A stretch of 64,000 nucleotides of DNA from Burkholderia sp. FERM BP-3421 (GTDB lineage: Bacteria > Pseudomonadota > Gammaproteobacteria > Burkholderiales > Burkholderiaceae). Location: NCBI RefSeq assembly GCF_028657905.1, contig NZ_CP117781.1, positions 496,001-560,000 of the forward strand. Direction: 5' to 3'. Numbering within the stretch: position 1 is the first letter of the stretch; each line of letters opens with the position of its first letter. Both the position numbers and the translations under genes were made by a program. The notes beneath the pieces were generated by a model. The model was not told where the DNA came from. It saw only the letters and a list, made by a program, of their open reading frames with translations, and searched no databases. Shown piece by piece: positions 33,344-41,789 of this stretch.

Positions 33344-35878
33344 ATGAAGATCGTTGTCATCGGCCACGGGATGGTCGGCCACAAGCTGCTCGAATGTCTC
33401 GCGGCGTCGCCGGTCGACGCGCAGCAGATCACCATCGTCGGCGAGGAATCGCGTCCCGCCTACGACCGCGTCCACCTGTCCGAGTTTTTCGCGGGACGCG
33501 GCGCGGAGACGTTGTCGCTCGTCGCCCCCGGCTTCTTCGCGCGCGACGACATGCGTCTGCTGCTCGACACGCGCGCCTGCGCGATCGATCGCGCCGCGCG
33601 CACGGTCGCGCTGTCGGACGGCGCGACGCTGGAATACGATCAGCTGGTGCTCGCGACCGGCTCCGCGCCGTTCGTGCCGCCGGTGCCGGGCCATGATCGC
33701 CCGGGCTGCTTCGTCTATCGCACCCTCGACGATCTCGACGCCTTGCGCGCGTACGCGGCGCATGCGCGCAGCGGCGCGGTGGTGGGCGGCGGGCTGCTCG
33801 GGCTCGAATGCGCGAAGGCGTTGCGCGATCTCGGGCTCGACACGCACGTGGTGGAATTCGCGCCGCGCCTGATGGCCGCGCAGCTCGACGACGAAGGCGC
33901 GCGCATGCTGCGCGGGCGCATCGAGGCGCTCGGCGTGCACGTGCACACGGGCCGCGACACGCGCGCGATCATCGACGGCGAGACCGCCGCGCATCGCATG
34001 GCTTTCGCGGACGATACCCATCTCGACGTCGACCTGATCGTGTTCTCGGCCGGGATCCGGCCGCGCGACGAGCTGGCGCGTGCGTGCGGGCTCGCGCTCG
34101 GCGGGCGCGGCGGCGTCGCGATCGACGGGCGCTGCCGCACGAGCGACGAGGCGATCCACGCGATCGGCGAATGCGCGGCGTGGCAGGACCAGGTGTTCGG
34201 GCTCGTCGCGCCCGGCTACGAGATGGCGCGCGTGGCCGCGAAGCAGTTGCGCGGCGAAGCAGCCGCGTTCGCCGGCGCGGATCTGAGCACGAAGCTGAAG
34301 CTGCTCGGCGTCGACGTCGCGAGCATCGGCGACGCGCAGGGCCGCACGCCGGGCAGCCGCGCCTACCGTTATGGCGACGAGCGCGCGCAGGTCTACAAGA
34401 AGCTCGTGGTGTCGGCATGCGGCAGCCGCCTGCTCGGCGCGATGCTGGTCGGCGACGCCGCCGACTACGGCACGCTGCAGCAGATGATGCTGAACGGGAT
34501 GCCGCTGCCCGACGCGCCGGAAGCGCTGATTCTGCCCGCGCACGACGGCGCGGCGCCGCTCGCGATCGGCGCGGGCGCGCTGCCCGACGCCGCGCAGATC
34601 TGCTCGTGCAACAGCGTGACGGCCGCGCAGATCCGCGCGGCGGTCGGCGAGGGCGCGACCAGCATCGGCGCGCTCAAGCGCTGCACGGGCGCGGGCGCGT
34701 CATGCGGCGGCTGCGTGCCGCTCGTCACGCAGGTGATGAACGCGACGCTGGAACAGCAGGGGCTCACCGTCGATCGTCACCTGTGCGAGCACTTTCCGTA
34801 TTCGCGCCAGGCGCTGTACCACCTCGTGCGCGTCGAGGGCATCCGCACCTTCGGCGCGCTGCTCGGCAAGCACGGCCAGGGTCTCGGCTGCGAGATCTGC
34901 AAGCCGGCAGTCGCGGGCATTCTCGCGTCGTGCTGGAACGAGTTCGTGCTGAAGGAGGAGCATGCGGGCCTGCAGGACTCGAACGACTACTACCTCGCGA
35001 ATCTGCAGCGCGACGGCAGCTATTCGGTCGTGCCGCGCATGCCGGGCGGCGAGGTCACGCCGGACGGCCTGATCGCGGTCGGCCGCATCGCGAAGCGCTA
35101 CGGGCTCTATACGAAGATCACGGGCGGCCAGCGCATCGACCTGTTCGGCGCGCGCGTCGAGCAACTGCCGCCGATCTGGGAGGAACTGATCTCGGCTGGC
35201 TTCGAATCGGGGCACGCGTACGGCAAGGCGCTGCGGACCGTGAAGTCGTGCGTCGGCTCGACCTGGTGCCGCTACGGCGTGGGCGATGCGGTCGGGCTCG
35301 CGATCGCGCTGGAGAACCGCTACAAGGGGCTGCGCGCGCCGCACAAGCTCAAGTTCGGCGTGTCGGGCTGCACGCGCGAGTGCGCCGAGGCGCAGGCCAA
35401 GGACGTCGGCGTGATCGCGACCGAGCGCGGCTGGAACCTGTACGTGTGCGGCAACGGCGGCATGAAGCCGCGCCATGCGGAACTGCTGGCCACGGATCTC
35501 GACCGCGACACGCTGGTGCGCTACATCGACCGCTTCCTGATGTTCTACGTGCGCACCGCCGACCGGCTGCAACGCACGAGCGTCTGGCGCGACAACCTCG
35601 AAGGCGGGCTCGACTACCTGAAGGGCGTGGTGGTGCGCGACAGCCTCGGCATCGCGGCCGAGCTGGAAGCGGAGATGGGGCGCGTGGTCGACACCTATGC
35701 GTGCGAGTGGCAGCGCGCGGTGTCCGATCCGGCGGTGCGTCGGCGCTTCCGTCACTTCGTCAACAGCGACGCGGCCGATCCGACCATCGCGTTCGTGCCG
35801 GAGCGCGGCCAGATCCGGCCGGCGGCGCCGGACGAGCGCGAGGCGCCGCGCGAACTCGCCGTCGACGAGACCGCCTGA
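33344..35878 (+). CDS. nirB: Assimilatory NADH-nitrite reductase large subunit
   Basis: The 844-residue protein shows FAD- and NAD-binding domains (VVIGHGMVGHKLLE, then AVVGGGLLGLECAKAL), a BFD-type [2Fe-2S] domain (ICSCNSVTAAQIR with a later SCGGC), and the siroheme/4Fe-4S reductase part with its Cys ligands in KSCVGSTWCRYG and SGCTRECAEAQ. It reduces nitrite to ammonium with NAD(P)H, using siroheme whose first step is made by the divergent cobA. Length is normal for NirB. It is followed by nirD after 52 bp. Confidence 0.95.
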   Translation: MKIVVIGHGMVGHKLLECLAASPVDAQQITIVGEESRPAYDRVHLSEFFAGRGAETLSLVAPGFFARDDMRLLLDTRACAIDRAARTVALSDGATLEYDQLVLATGSAPFVPPVPGHDRPGCFVYRTLDDLDALRAYAAHARSGAVVGGGLLGLECAKALRDLGLDTHVVEFAPRLMAAQLDDEGARMLRGRIEALGVHVHTGRDTRAIIDGETAAHRMAFADDTHLDVDLIVFSAGIRPRDELARACGLALGGRGGVAIDGRCRTSDEAIHAIGECAAWQDQVFGLVAPGYEMARVAAKQLRGEAAAFAGADLSTKLKLLGVDVASIGDAQGRTPGSRAYRYGDERAQVYKKLVVSACGSRLLGAMLVGDAADYGTLQQMMLNGMPLPDAPEALILPAHDGAAPLAIGAGALPDAAQICSCNSVTAAQIRAAVGEGATSIGALKRCTGAGASCGGCVPLVTQVMNATLEQQGLTVDRHLCEHFPYSRQALYHLVRVEGIRTFGALLGKHGQGLGCEICKPAVAGILASCWNEFVLKEEHAGLQDSNDYYLANLQRDGSYSVVPRMPGGEVTPDGLIAVGRIAKRYGLYTKITGGQRIDLFGARVEQLPPIWEELISAGFESGHAYGKALRTVKSCVGSTWCRYGVGDAVGLAIALENRYKGLRAPHKLKFGVSGCTRECAEAQAKDVGVIATERGWNLYVCGNGGMKPRHAELLATDLDRDTLVRYIDRFLMFYVRTADRLQRTSVWRDNLEGGLDYLKGVVVRDSLGIAAELEAEMGRVVDTYACEWQRAVSDPAVRRRFRHFVNSDAADPTIAFVPERGQIRPAAPDEREAPRELAVDETA

Positions 35879-35930
35879 GGGCCGGCTCGATCTCGCCTCA
35901 TTTCTATTTCGACCAGACAAGGAGCCTCTC

Positions 35931-36272
35931 ATGAACGACGACCGTATTTCCCCCACGTGGATCGAAGTGTGCCCGCTCGACGAGATCGTGCCCGACACCG
36001 GCGTGTGCGCGCTCGTCAACGGCGAGCAGGTGGCGGTGTTCCGGATCGGCGCGGACCGCGTGTACGCGATCGACAACCTCGATCCCGCCTCGCATGCGGC
36101 GGTGCTGTCGCGCGGCTTGATCGGCAGCGTCGGCGCGCGCGTGGTGGTCGCGTCGCCGCTCTACAAGCAGCATTTCGATCTCGCCACGGGCGAGTGCCTG
36201 GAGACGCCGGAGCAATCGGTGCGCGCGTATCCGTCGCGGGTCGCGGACGGCGTCGTGTGGATCGCGTCGTGA
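35931..36272 (+). CDS. nirD: Nitrite reductase small subunit
   Basis: A 113-residue Rieske-fold protein (WIEVCPLDEIVPDTGVCALV start, VYAIDNLDPASHAAVLSRG middle, KQHFDLATGECLETP). The Cys/His cluster ligands of true Rieske proteins are missing, as is normal for NirD. It pairs with NirB. AAGGAG precedes the ATG at 35931. Confidence 0.93.
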   Translation: MNDDRISPTWIEVCPLDEIVPDTGVCALVNGEQVAVFRIGADRVYAIDNLDPASHAAVLSRGLIGSVGARVVVASPLYKQHFDLATGECLETPEQSVRAYPSRVADGVVWIAS

Positions 36273-36300
36273 CCGGCGACGCACCGGACCGGGAACGGCG

Positions 36301-39300
36301 ATGACGCGCCACAGCGTGAAGACCGCGTGCCCATATTGCGGCGTGGGCTGCGGGATGGTGCTGCAGGTCGAGGACGGCGAAGTGGTCAAGGTGTCCGGCG
36401 ATGCCGCGCACCCGGCCAACGCCGGCCGGCTGTGCACCAAGGGCCTGTCCGCGCATCTCGCGCTGCGCCGCTCGGGGCGGCTCGAACGCGCGTTCGCGCG
36501 CGCGGCGCGCGACCGGGACCCCGCGCCGCTGCCGCTCGATCGCGCGCTCGCCGACACCGGGCGGCGGCTGCGCGCGATCCTCGACGAGCACGGCCCCGAC
36601 GCGCTCGCGTTCTACGTGTCGGGGCAGATGTCGATCGAGGCGCAGTACCTCGTCAACAAGCTCGCGAAGGGCTATGTGCGCACCAACCAGATCGAGTCGA
36701 ACTCGCGCCTGTGCATGGCGAGCGCGAGCAGCGGCTACAAGCTGTCGCTCGGCGCGGACGGGCCGCCCGGCTCGTACGAGGATTTCGAGCGCGCCGATCT
36801 GTTCCTCGTGATCGGCTCGAACATGGCGGACTGCCATCCGATCCTGTACCTGCGCATGATGGCGCGCGTGAAGGCGGGCGCGAAGCTGATCGTGGTCGAT
36901 CCGCGCCGCACCGCGACCGCCGAGCACGCGGACCTCTTCCTGCAACTGCGGCCCGGCAGCGATCTCGCGCTGCTCAACGGGCTGCTGCACCTGCTGCACC
37001 GGGACGGCGCGACCGACGCGGCCTTCATCGGGGCCTTCACGCAAGGCTGGGACGCGATGCCGGCGTTCCTCGACGACTACCCGCCGGAGCGGGTCGCGGC
37101 GCTGACCGGGATCGCGGAGGCGGACCTGCGGCGCGCGGCCGCATGGCTCGCGGCGGCGCCCGAATGGATGAGCTGCTGGACCATGGGCGTGAACCAGAGC
37201 ACGCACGGCACCTGGACCAGCAATGCGATCTGCAACCTGCATCTCGCGACCGGCCGCATCTGCCGTCCGGGCAGCGGCCCGTTTTCGCTGACCGGGCAGC
37301 CCAACGCGATGGGCGGGCGCGAGATGGGTTATCTCGGCGGCGGCCTGCCGGGCCAGCGCTCGGTGCAGGATGCGGCGGACCGCCGCTTCATCGAGGACGC
37401 ATGGGGCCTGCCCGAGGACACGTTGCGCGCCGAGCCGGGGCCGGGCGCGGTCGAGTTGTTCGCGCGCATGGCGGCGGGCGCGATCAAGGCGTGCTGGATC
37501 ATCTGCACGAACCCGGTCGCGACCGTGCCGAACCGGCGCAGCGTGATCGCGGGGCTCCAGGCCGCCGAGCTGGTGGTCGCGCAGGATGCGTTCCTCGACA
37601 CCGAGACCAACCGCTACGCGGACATCCTGCTGCCCGGCGCGCTGTGGGCCGAGGCGGATGGCGTGATGATCAACTCGGAGCGCAACCTGACGCTGACGCG
37701 GCAGGCGATCGCGCCGCCGGGCGAGGCGCTGCCGGACTGGCTGATCATCGCGCGCATCGCGTCCGCGATGGGCTTCGCGGACGCGTTCGACTACGCGTCG
37801 GCCGAAGCGGTGTTCGAGGAGATCACGCGCTTGTCGAATCCCGCGACGGGCTACGACCTGCGCGGCGCGAGCCATGCGCGGCTGCGCGACGGACCATTGC
37901 AATGGCCGTGTCCGCCCGACGACGCGCGCGACCGCCATCCGCTGCGCTACCTGAACGACGGCGTGAGCCAGACGCTGCGGATCGACGCCGACGGACAGCG
38001 TCCGAGACTCGCGTTTCCGACTCCGGACGGCCGCGCGCGTTTCTTCGCGCGGCCGCACGTCGAGCCCGCGGAACGGCCGGACGCCGCGTTTCCGTTCGTG
38101 CTGAACACGGGGCGCGTGCAGCATCAGTGGCACACGATGACCAAGACCGGGAAGATCCCGATGCTCAACAAATTGAATCCCGAACCGTTCGTCGAGATCC
38201 ATCCGGACGATGCGGCCACGCTCGGCATCCAGGCGCGCGACAGCGTCGAGATCCGTTCGCGGCGCGGCCGCGCGGTGCTGCCCGCGATCGTGAGCGAGCG
38301 GGTGCAGGCGGGCAGCTGCTTCGCGCCGATGCACTGGAACGACGTGTTCGGCGACGCGCTGTGCATCAACGCGGTGACGAGCGACGCGGTCGATGCGGTG
38401 TCGCTGCAGCCGGAGCTGAAGTGTTGCGCGGTCGCGCTGGCGCGGGTCGCGCGCGCGCCGGAAGGCGACGAGGCGGACGCCGGCGCACCGGAGGCGTCCG
38501 CGACGGCGGAGCAGGCGCATGCCGACGCCGATCCGGCGCTGGCCGCGCTCGATACCTTCGCGACGCTGCTCGGCGTGCGCGACGCGCTGAGCGCACCGCC
38601 GCTCGACGACGACGAACGGCGTTATGTGGCGGGTTTCGTCAGTGGCCTGCGCACGGCCGAGGGGCGGCGCGCGGCGGGCGTGCCGGTGTTGCCGGCGAGC
38701 GCGCCGCTGTCGGCCGACCGGCGTTTGTGGATCGACGGGCTGCTGGCCGGCCTGTTCAGCCGCGCGCCGGCGGGCGGCGCGGCCGATGCGCGCGCGCCGG
38801 ACGCCGCGAGCCGGGCCGGCGACGGCGCCCGGACCTTGCGGACGCGCCCGAAGGTGGTGCTGCTGTGGGCGTCGCAGACCGGCAACGTGGAATCGTTGAC
38901 GGAACGCTACGCGACCCGCCTGATGGAATCCGGCTTCGAGATTCGCACCGCCTGCATGGCGGACTGCGCGCCGGCGACGCTGGCGGGCGCGCAATACGCG
39001 CTGCTGATGACGAGCACGTTCGGCGACGGCGATCCGCCCGACAACGGCCAGCCGTTCTGGCGCGCGCTGCGGGCCGACGCGGCGGCGCGGCTCGACGGCC
39101 TGCGCTACGCGGTGCTCGCTTTCGGCGACCGCAACTACGAGCAGTTCTGCGGCCACGGCCGCGCGCTCGATGCGCGGCTTGCCGCGCTCGGCGCGACGCC
39201 GCTGTGCGCGCGCGTCGATTGCGACGCCGACTACCAGCCCGCGGCCGACGCATGGCTCGACGCGGTGATCGCGCGGATCAAGGCGTCGGGCGGCGACGCG

Positions 39301-40479
39301 CGCGCGACGTCGGCCGCCGCCGCGCCGCCGACCAAGGCGCGGCCGGCCGCCGCGCGTCTCGTCGCGAACCGGCGGCTGAACGCGGCGGGCGCGACCGGTG
39401 TGTCAGGTGTGTCAGGTGTGTCAGGCGCGGCGAAGGACACGCGCTTCCTCGCGCTGGCGACCGCTGAAACCGGCCTCGATTACGAAGCGGGCGATGCGCT
39501 CGGCGTCTGGCCGAGCAATTGCCCGGCGCTGGTCGACGAACTGCTGGCGCTCGCGGGCGTGCGCGCGGACGCGCCGGTGGAGGTGCCGGGCGTCGGCGCG
39601 CTGCGCGTGGCCGATGCGCTGGCATGCCACTACGACATCACGCGGCCGCATCCCGACGGCCTGGCGTCGCTCGCGGCGCGCGGCGGCCATGCGGCGCTGG
39701 ACGCCTTGCTGTCGGACGCGCACAAGGCCGACCTGAAGCGCTGGCTGTGGGGCCGGCAGTTCGCCGACGTGCTCCACGCGTTTCCGACGGCGCTGGCCGC
39801 GGACGAACTGATCGGCATGCTCAAGCGCATGCAGCCGCGCCTGTATTCGATCGCGTCGAGCCCGGCCGCGCACGCGGGCGAGGTGCACCTGACCGTCTCG
39901 GCGCTGCGCTACCGCAACGGCGAGCGCGATCGCAAGGGCGTCGCCTCGACCTTTCTCGCGGATCGCGCCGATGTAGCGACGGTTCCGGTGTTCGTGCAGA
40001 AATCCGCGCATTTCCGCCTGCCCGCGCGCGGCGATGCGCCGGTCGTGATGATCGGCCCGGGCACGGGCGTCGCGCCGTTCCGCGCCTTCCTGCACGAGCG
40101 TCGCGCGCGCGGCGCGAGCGGGCGCAACTGGCTGTTCTTCGGCGAGCGGCACGAGGCGACGGATTTCTACTATCGCGACGAGCTGACCGCGATGCGCGAC
40201 GACGGCTTCCTGACCCGTCTCGACCTCGCGTTCTCGCGCGACCGGCGCGACAAGGTCTACGTGCAGGACCGCATGCGCGAGCAGGGCGCGGCGTTGTGGG
40301 CCTGGCTGGAGGAGGGGGCACATGTCTACGTGTGCGGCGATGCGGCGCGCATGGCGAAGGATGTCGATGCGACCCTGCGCGAAGTGGTCGCGGTGCACGG
40401 CGGCCTGGCCGACGAGGCCGCGCACGCCTACGTCGACGGACTTGCGCGGTCGCGCCGCTACCTGCGCGACGTGTACTGA
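36301..40479 (+). CDS. Assimilatory nitrate reductase fused to a CysJ-like flavoprotein reductase
   Basis: This 1392-residue polypeptide joins the catalytic and electron-donor parts. Residues 1-60 hold a [4Fe-4S] domain (CPYCGVGCGM, then LCTKG). Residues 60-700 are a molybdopterin-guanine-dinucleotide oxidoreductase (SNMADCHP, TNPVATVPN, RVQHQWHTMT). Residues 848-1000 are an FMN flavodoxin domain (WASQTGNVESLTERYA), and residues 1035-1392 the FAD/NADPH part of the sulfite reductase alpha type (RLYSIASSP, MIGPGTGVAPFRAF). It reduces nitrate to nitrite, probably with NADPH, and so needs no separate NasB. Residues 700-845 are a low-complexity linker. Confidence 0.92.
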   Translation: MTRHSVKTACPYCGVGCGMVLQVEDGEVVKVSGDAAHPANAGRLCTKGLSAHLALRRSGRLERAFARAARDRDPAPLPLDRALADTGRRLRAILDEHGPDALAFYVSGQMSIEAQYLVNKLAKGYVRTNQIESNSRLCMASASSGYKLSLGADGPPGSYEDFERADLFLVIGSNMADCHPILYLRMMARVKAGAKLIVVDPRRTATAEHADLFLQLRPGSDLALLNGLLHLLHRDGATDAAFIGAFTQGWDAMPAFLDDYPPERVAALTGIAEADLRRAAAWLAAAPEWMSCWTMGVNQSTHGTWTSNAICNLHLATGRICRPGSGPFSLTGQPNAMGGREMGYLGGGLPGQRSVQDAADRRFIEDAWGLPEDTLRAEPGPGAVELFARMAAGAIKACWIICTNPVATVPNRRSVIAGLQAAELVVAQDAFLDTETNRYADILLPGALWAEADGVMINSERNLTLTRQAIAPPGEALPDWLIIARIASAMGFADAFDYASAEAVFEEITRLSNPATGYDLRGASHARLRDGPLQWPCPPDDARDRHPLRYLNDGVSQTLRIDADGQRPRLAFPTPDGRARFFARPHVEPAERPDAAFPFVLNTGRVQHQWHTMTKTGKIPMLNKLNPEPFVEIHPDDAATLGIQARDSVEIRSRRGRAVLPAIVSERVQAGSCFAPMHWNDVFGDALCINAVTSDAVDAVSLQPELKCCAVALARVARAPEGDEADAGAPEASATAEQAHADADPALAALDTFATLLGVRDALSAPPLDDDERRYVAGFVSGLRTAEGRRAAGVPVLPASAPLSADRRLWIDGLLAGLFSRAPAGGAADARAPDAASRAGDGARTLRTRPKVVLLWASQTGNVESLTERYATRLMESGFEIRTACMADCAPATLAGAQYALLMTSTFGDGDPPDNGQPFWRALRADAAARLDGLRYAVLAFGDRNYEQFCGHGRALDARLAALGATPLCARVDCDADYQPAADAWLDAVIARIKASGGDARATSAAAAPPTKARPAAARLVANRRLNAAGATGVSGVSGVSGAAKDTRFLALATAETGLDYEAGDALGVWPSNCPALVDELLALAGVRADAPVEVPGVGALRVADALACHYDITRPHPDGLASLAARGGHAALDALLSDAHKADLKRWLWGRQFADVLHAFPTALAADELIGMLKRMQPRLYSIASSPAAHAGEVHLTVSALRYRNGERDRKGVASTFLADRADVATVPVFVQKSAHFRLPARGDAPVVMIGPGTGVAPFRAFLHERRARGASGRNWLFFGERHEATDFYYRDELTAMRDDGFLTRLDLAFSRDRRDKVYVQDRMREQGAALWAWLEEGAHVYVCGDAARMAKDVDATLREVVAVHGGLADEAAHAYVDGLARSRRYLRDVY
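39397..39423 (+). repeat. Three 9-bp repeats inside the nitrate reductase gene
   Basis: GGTGTGTCA occurs three times in tandem and encodes Gly-Val-Ser repeats in the linker between the FMN and FAD domains. Changes in copy number would stay in frame. Confidence 0.85.
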
Positions 40480-40500
40480 CCGGCGCGATACCGTTCGGGG

Positions 40501-41400
40501 TCAGCCAGGGTCGTGGCGTCTGAAGTGTTCGATCACGTGGTCGATGAAGAGCCGCGTCTTGCGCGGGAAATGCCGCCGGCTCGGGTAGGCGATGTTCATC
40601 TCCAGCTCCGGGATGCTGAAGCTTTCGAGCACCGGGATCAGCTGGCCGGCGCGCAGGTCGTCCTGGATCAGGAAGTCCGGCAGGATCGCGATGCCCATGT
40701 CGTTCAGCGCGAGCTGGCGGATCAGCCCGAGATTGTTCGACGAGGCGCTTTTCTGCGGATGCACGGTGATGCTCGCCTCGTCGTCGTCGAACGACAGCAC
40801 GTCGCCCACGTAGTCCGACTGGAACAACAGGCACGAATGGAGTTCCAGCTCGCTCGGATGGCGCGGGCAGCCGTGCTTCTCCAGGTAGGCGGGGGTGGAG
40901 CACGCGACCATGTCGAGCCGGGTCAGCATGCGCTTGATGGTGTTCGCGCCGCTGATTCGTTGCGTGAGCATCAGTCCGACGTCGAAGCCTTCCGAGACCA
41001 GGTCGACGTGCCGGTCGACGATGGTGATTTCCGGGATCACCTTGGGATGCAGGTGCTTGAACGAACCGATCACCGGCGCGAGCAGGTGCATGCCGAACAT
41101 GACGGGCGCGACGATCCTCAATGAACCGATCGGTTCGTGGTTGAGCGAGGCCAGCACGGCCTCTGCGTTATCGATGTCCTCGATCACCCCGCGCATCTGC
41201 TTCAGATAAAGCTGTCCCGATTCCGTCAGCGACAGGCTGCGCGTGGTGCGGTTCAGCAGACGGGTGCCGAGCCGGTTCTCCAGGCTCATGATGAGTCGCG
41301 TGGCGGTCGGATTCGAGACGTTCAGGTCCGCCGCGGCCCGGGCGAAGCTTTGCAGGTCGGCAACCTTGATGAAGAGGCGGATCGATAACAGTTCGTCCAT
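40501..41400 (-). CDS. LysR-family transcriptional regulator
   Basis: 299 residues from the ATG at 41400 (MDELLSIRLFIKVADLQSF). The N-terminal helix-turn-helix is FARAAADLNVSNPTATRLIMSLE, followed by the linker helix and a LysR effector domain (IGSLRIVAPVMFGMHLLAPV, VGLMLTQRI, LNDMGIAILPDFLI). It is of the common CrgA-like subgroup. Its target is unknown: it is convergent with the nitrate operon and upstream there is only an AT-rich gap before prpR. The end lies 22 bp from the stop of the nitrate reductase gene, on the opposite strand. Confidence 0.9.
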   Translation of the reverse strand: MDELLSIRLFIKVADLQSFARAAADLNVSNPTATRLIMSLENRLGTRLLNRTTRSLSLTESGQLYLKQMRGVIEDIDNAEAVLASLNHEPIGSLRIVAPVMFGMHLLAPVIGSFKHLHPKVIPEITIVDRHVDLVSEGFDVGLMLTQRISGANTIKRMLTRLDMVACSTPAYLEKHGCPRHPSELELHSCLLFQSDYVGDVLSFDDDEASITVHPQKSASSNNLGLIRQLALNDMGIAILPDFLIQDDLRAGQLIPVLESFSIPELEMNIAYPSRRHFPRKTRLFIDHVIEHFRRHDPG

Positions 41401-41575
41401 TTTCTTTTTTAAATTAAATGATTTAGGTGTTCTAAAATGTATCAGTTGTATGCATGTTATTTCCACGCGAGGTTGGGAAATAATATCTTTTGCGAGTCGG
41501 AATAATTATCTTTAAATATTTTTAATTCTATGTGGTTTTAAAGGGCCGCTAATTTATGTAGAAATTCTGAATGAT
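41401..41575. other. AT-rich intergenic block upstream of the LysR gene
   Basis: About 170 bp are strikingly AT-rich (for example TTTAAATTAAATGATTTAGG and TTTAAATATTTTTAATTC) inside otherwise GC-rich DNA. It carries the LysR promoter and is a natural H-NS target. No gene is seen. Confidence 0.6.
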
Positions 41576-41706
41576 TAAGTGTGCGCGACAGGGCGCGCGC
41601 GTCGCACCGGAATGGGGCGCGGGCGTCGGGCGGGAGCGGTGGGGGCGTGGGGCAAGGCATGCGCGGCAGACGCGCATGCCGCAAGCATGGGCGCGTGACA
41701 CGCTAA

Positions 41707-41740
41707 CGACACTGCCCGCGCGTTTGCGCGGGCAATGTCG
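41707..41740 (-). terminator. Terminator hairpin behind prpR
   Basis: Arms 41707-41721 and 41726-41740 pair with one mismatch (15 positions, 4-nt loop). It lies 50 bp past the prpR stop. A second hairpin (GGCATGCGCG with CGCGCATGCC, about 41657-41683) is near. Confidence 0.6.
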
Positions 41741-41789
41741 CTTGAATCGCGTGCGCGACGGCTTCGTCGTGGTTGCGGTATCGCGCGCG

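Noticed and set aside
36016..39156. A frame open for over 1000 codons antisense to the nitrate reductase gene
   Set aside because: Arg/Ala/His-rich shadow typical of high-GC codon bias; the sense strand encodes a complete, motif-rich enzyme.
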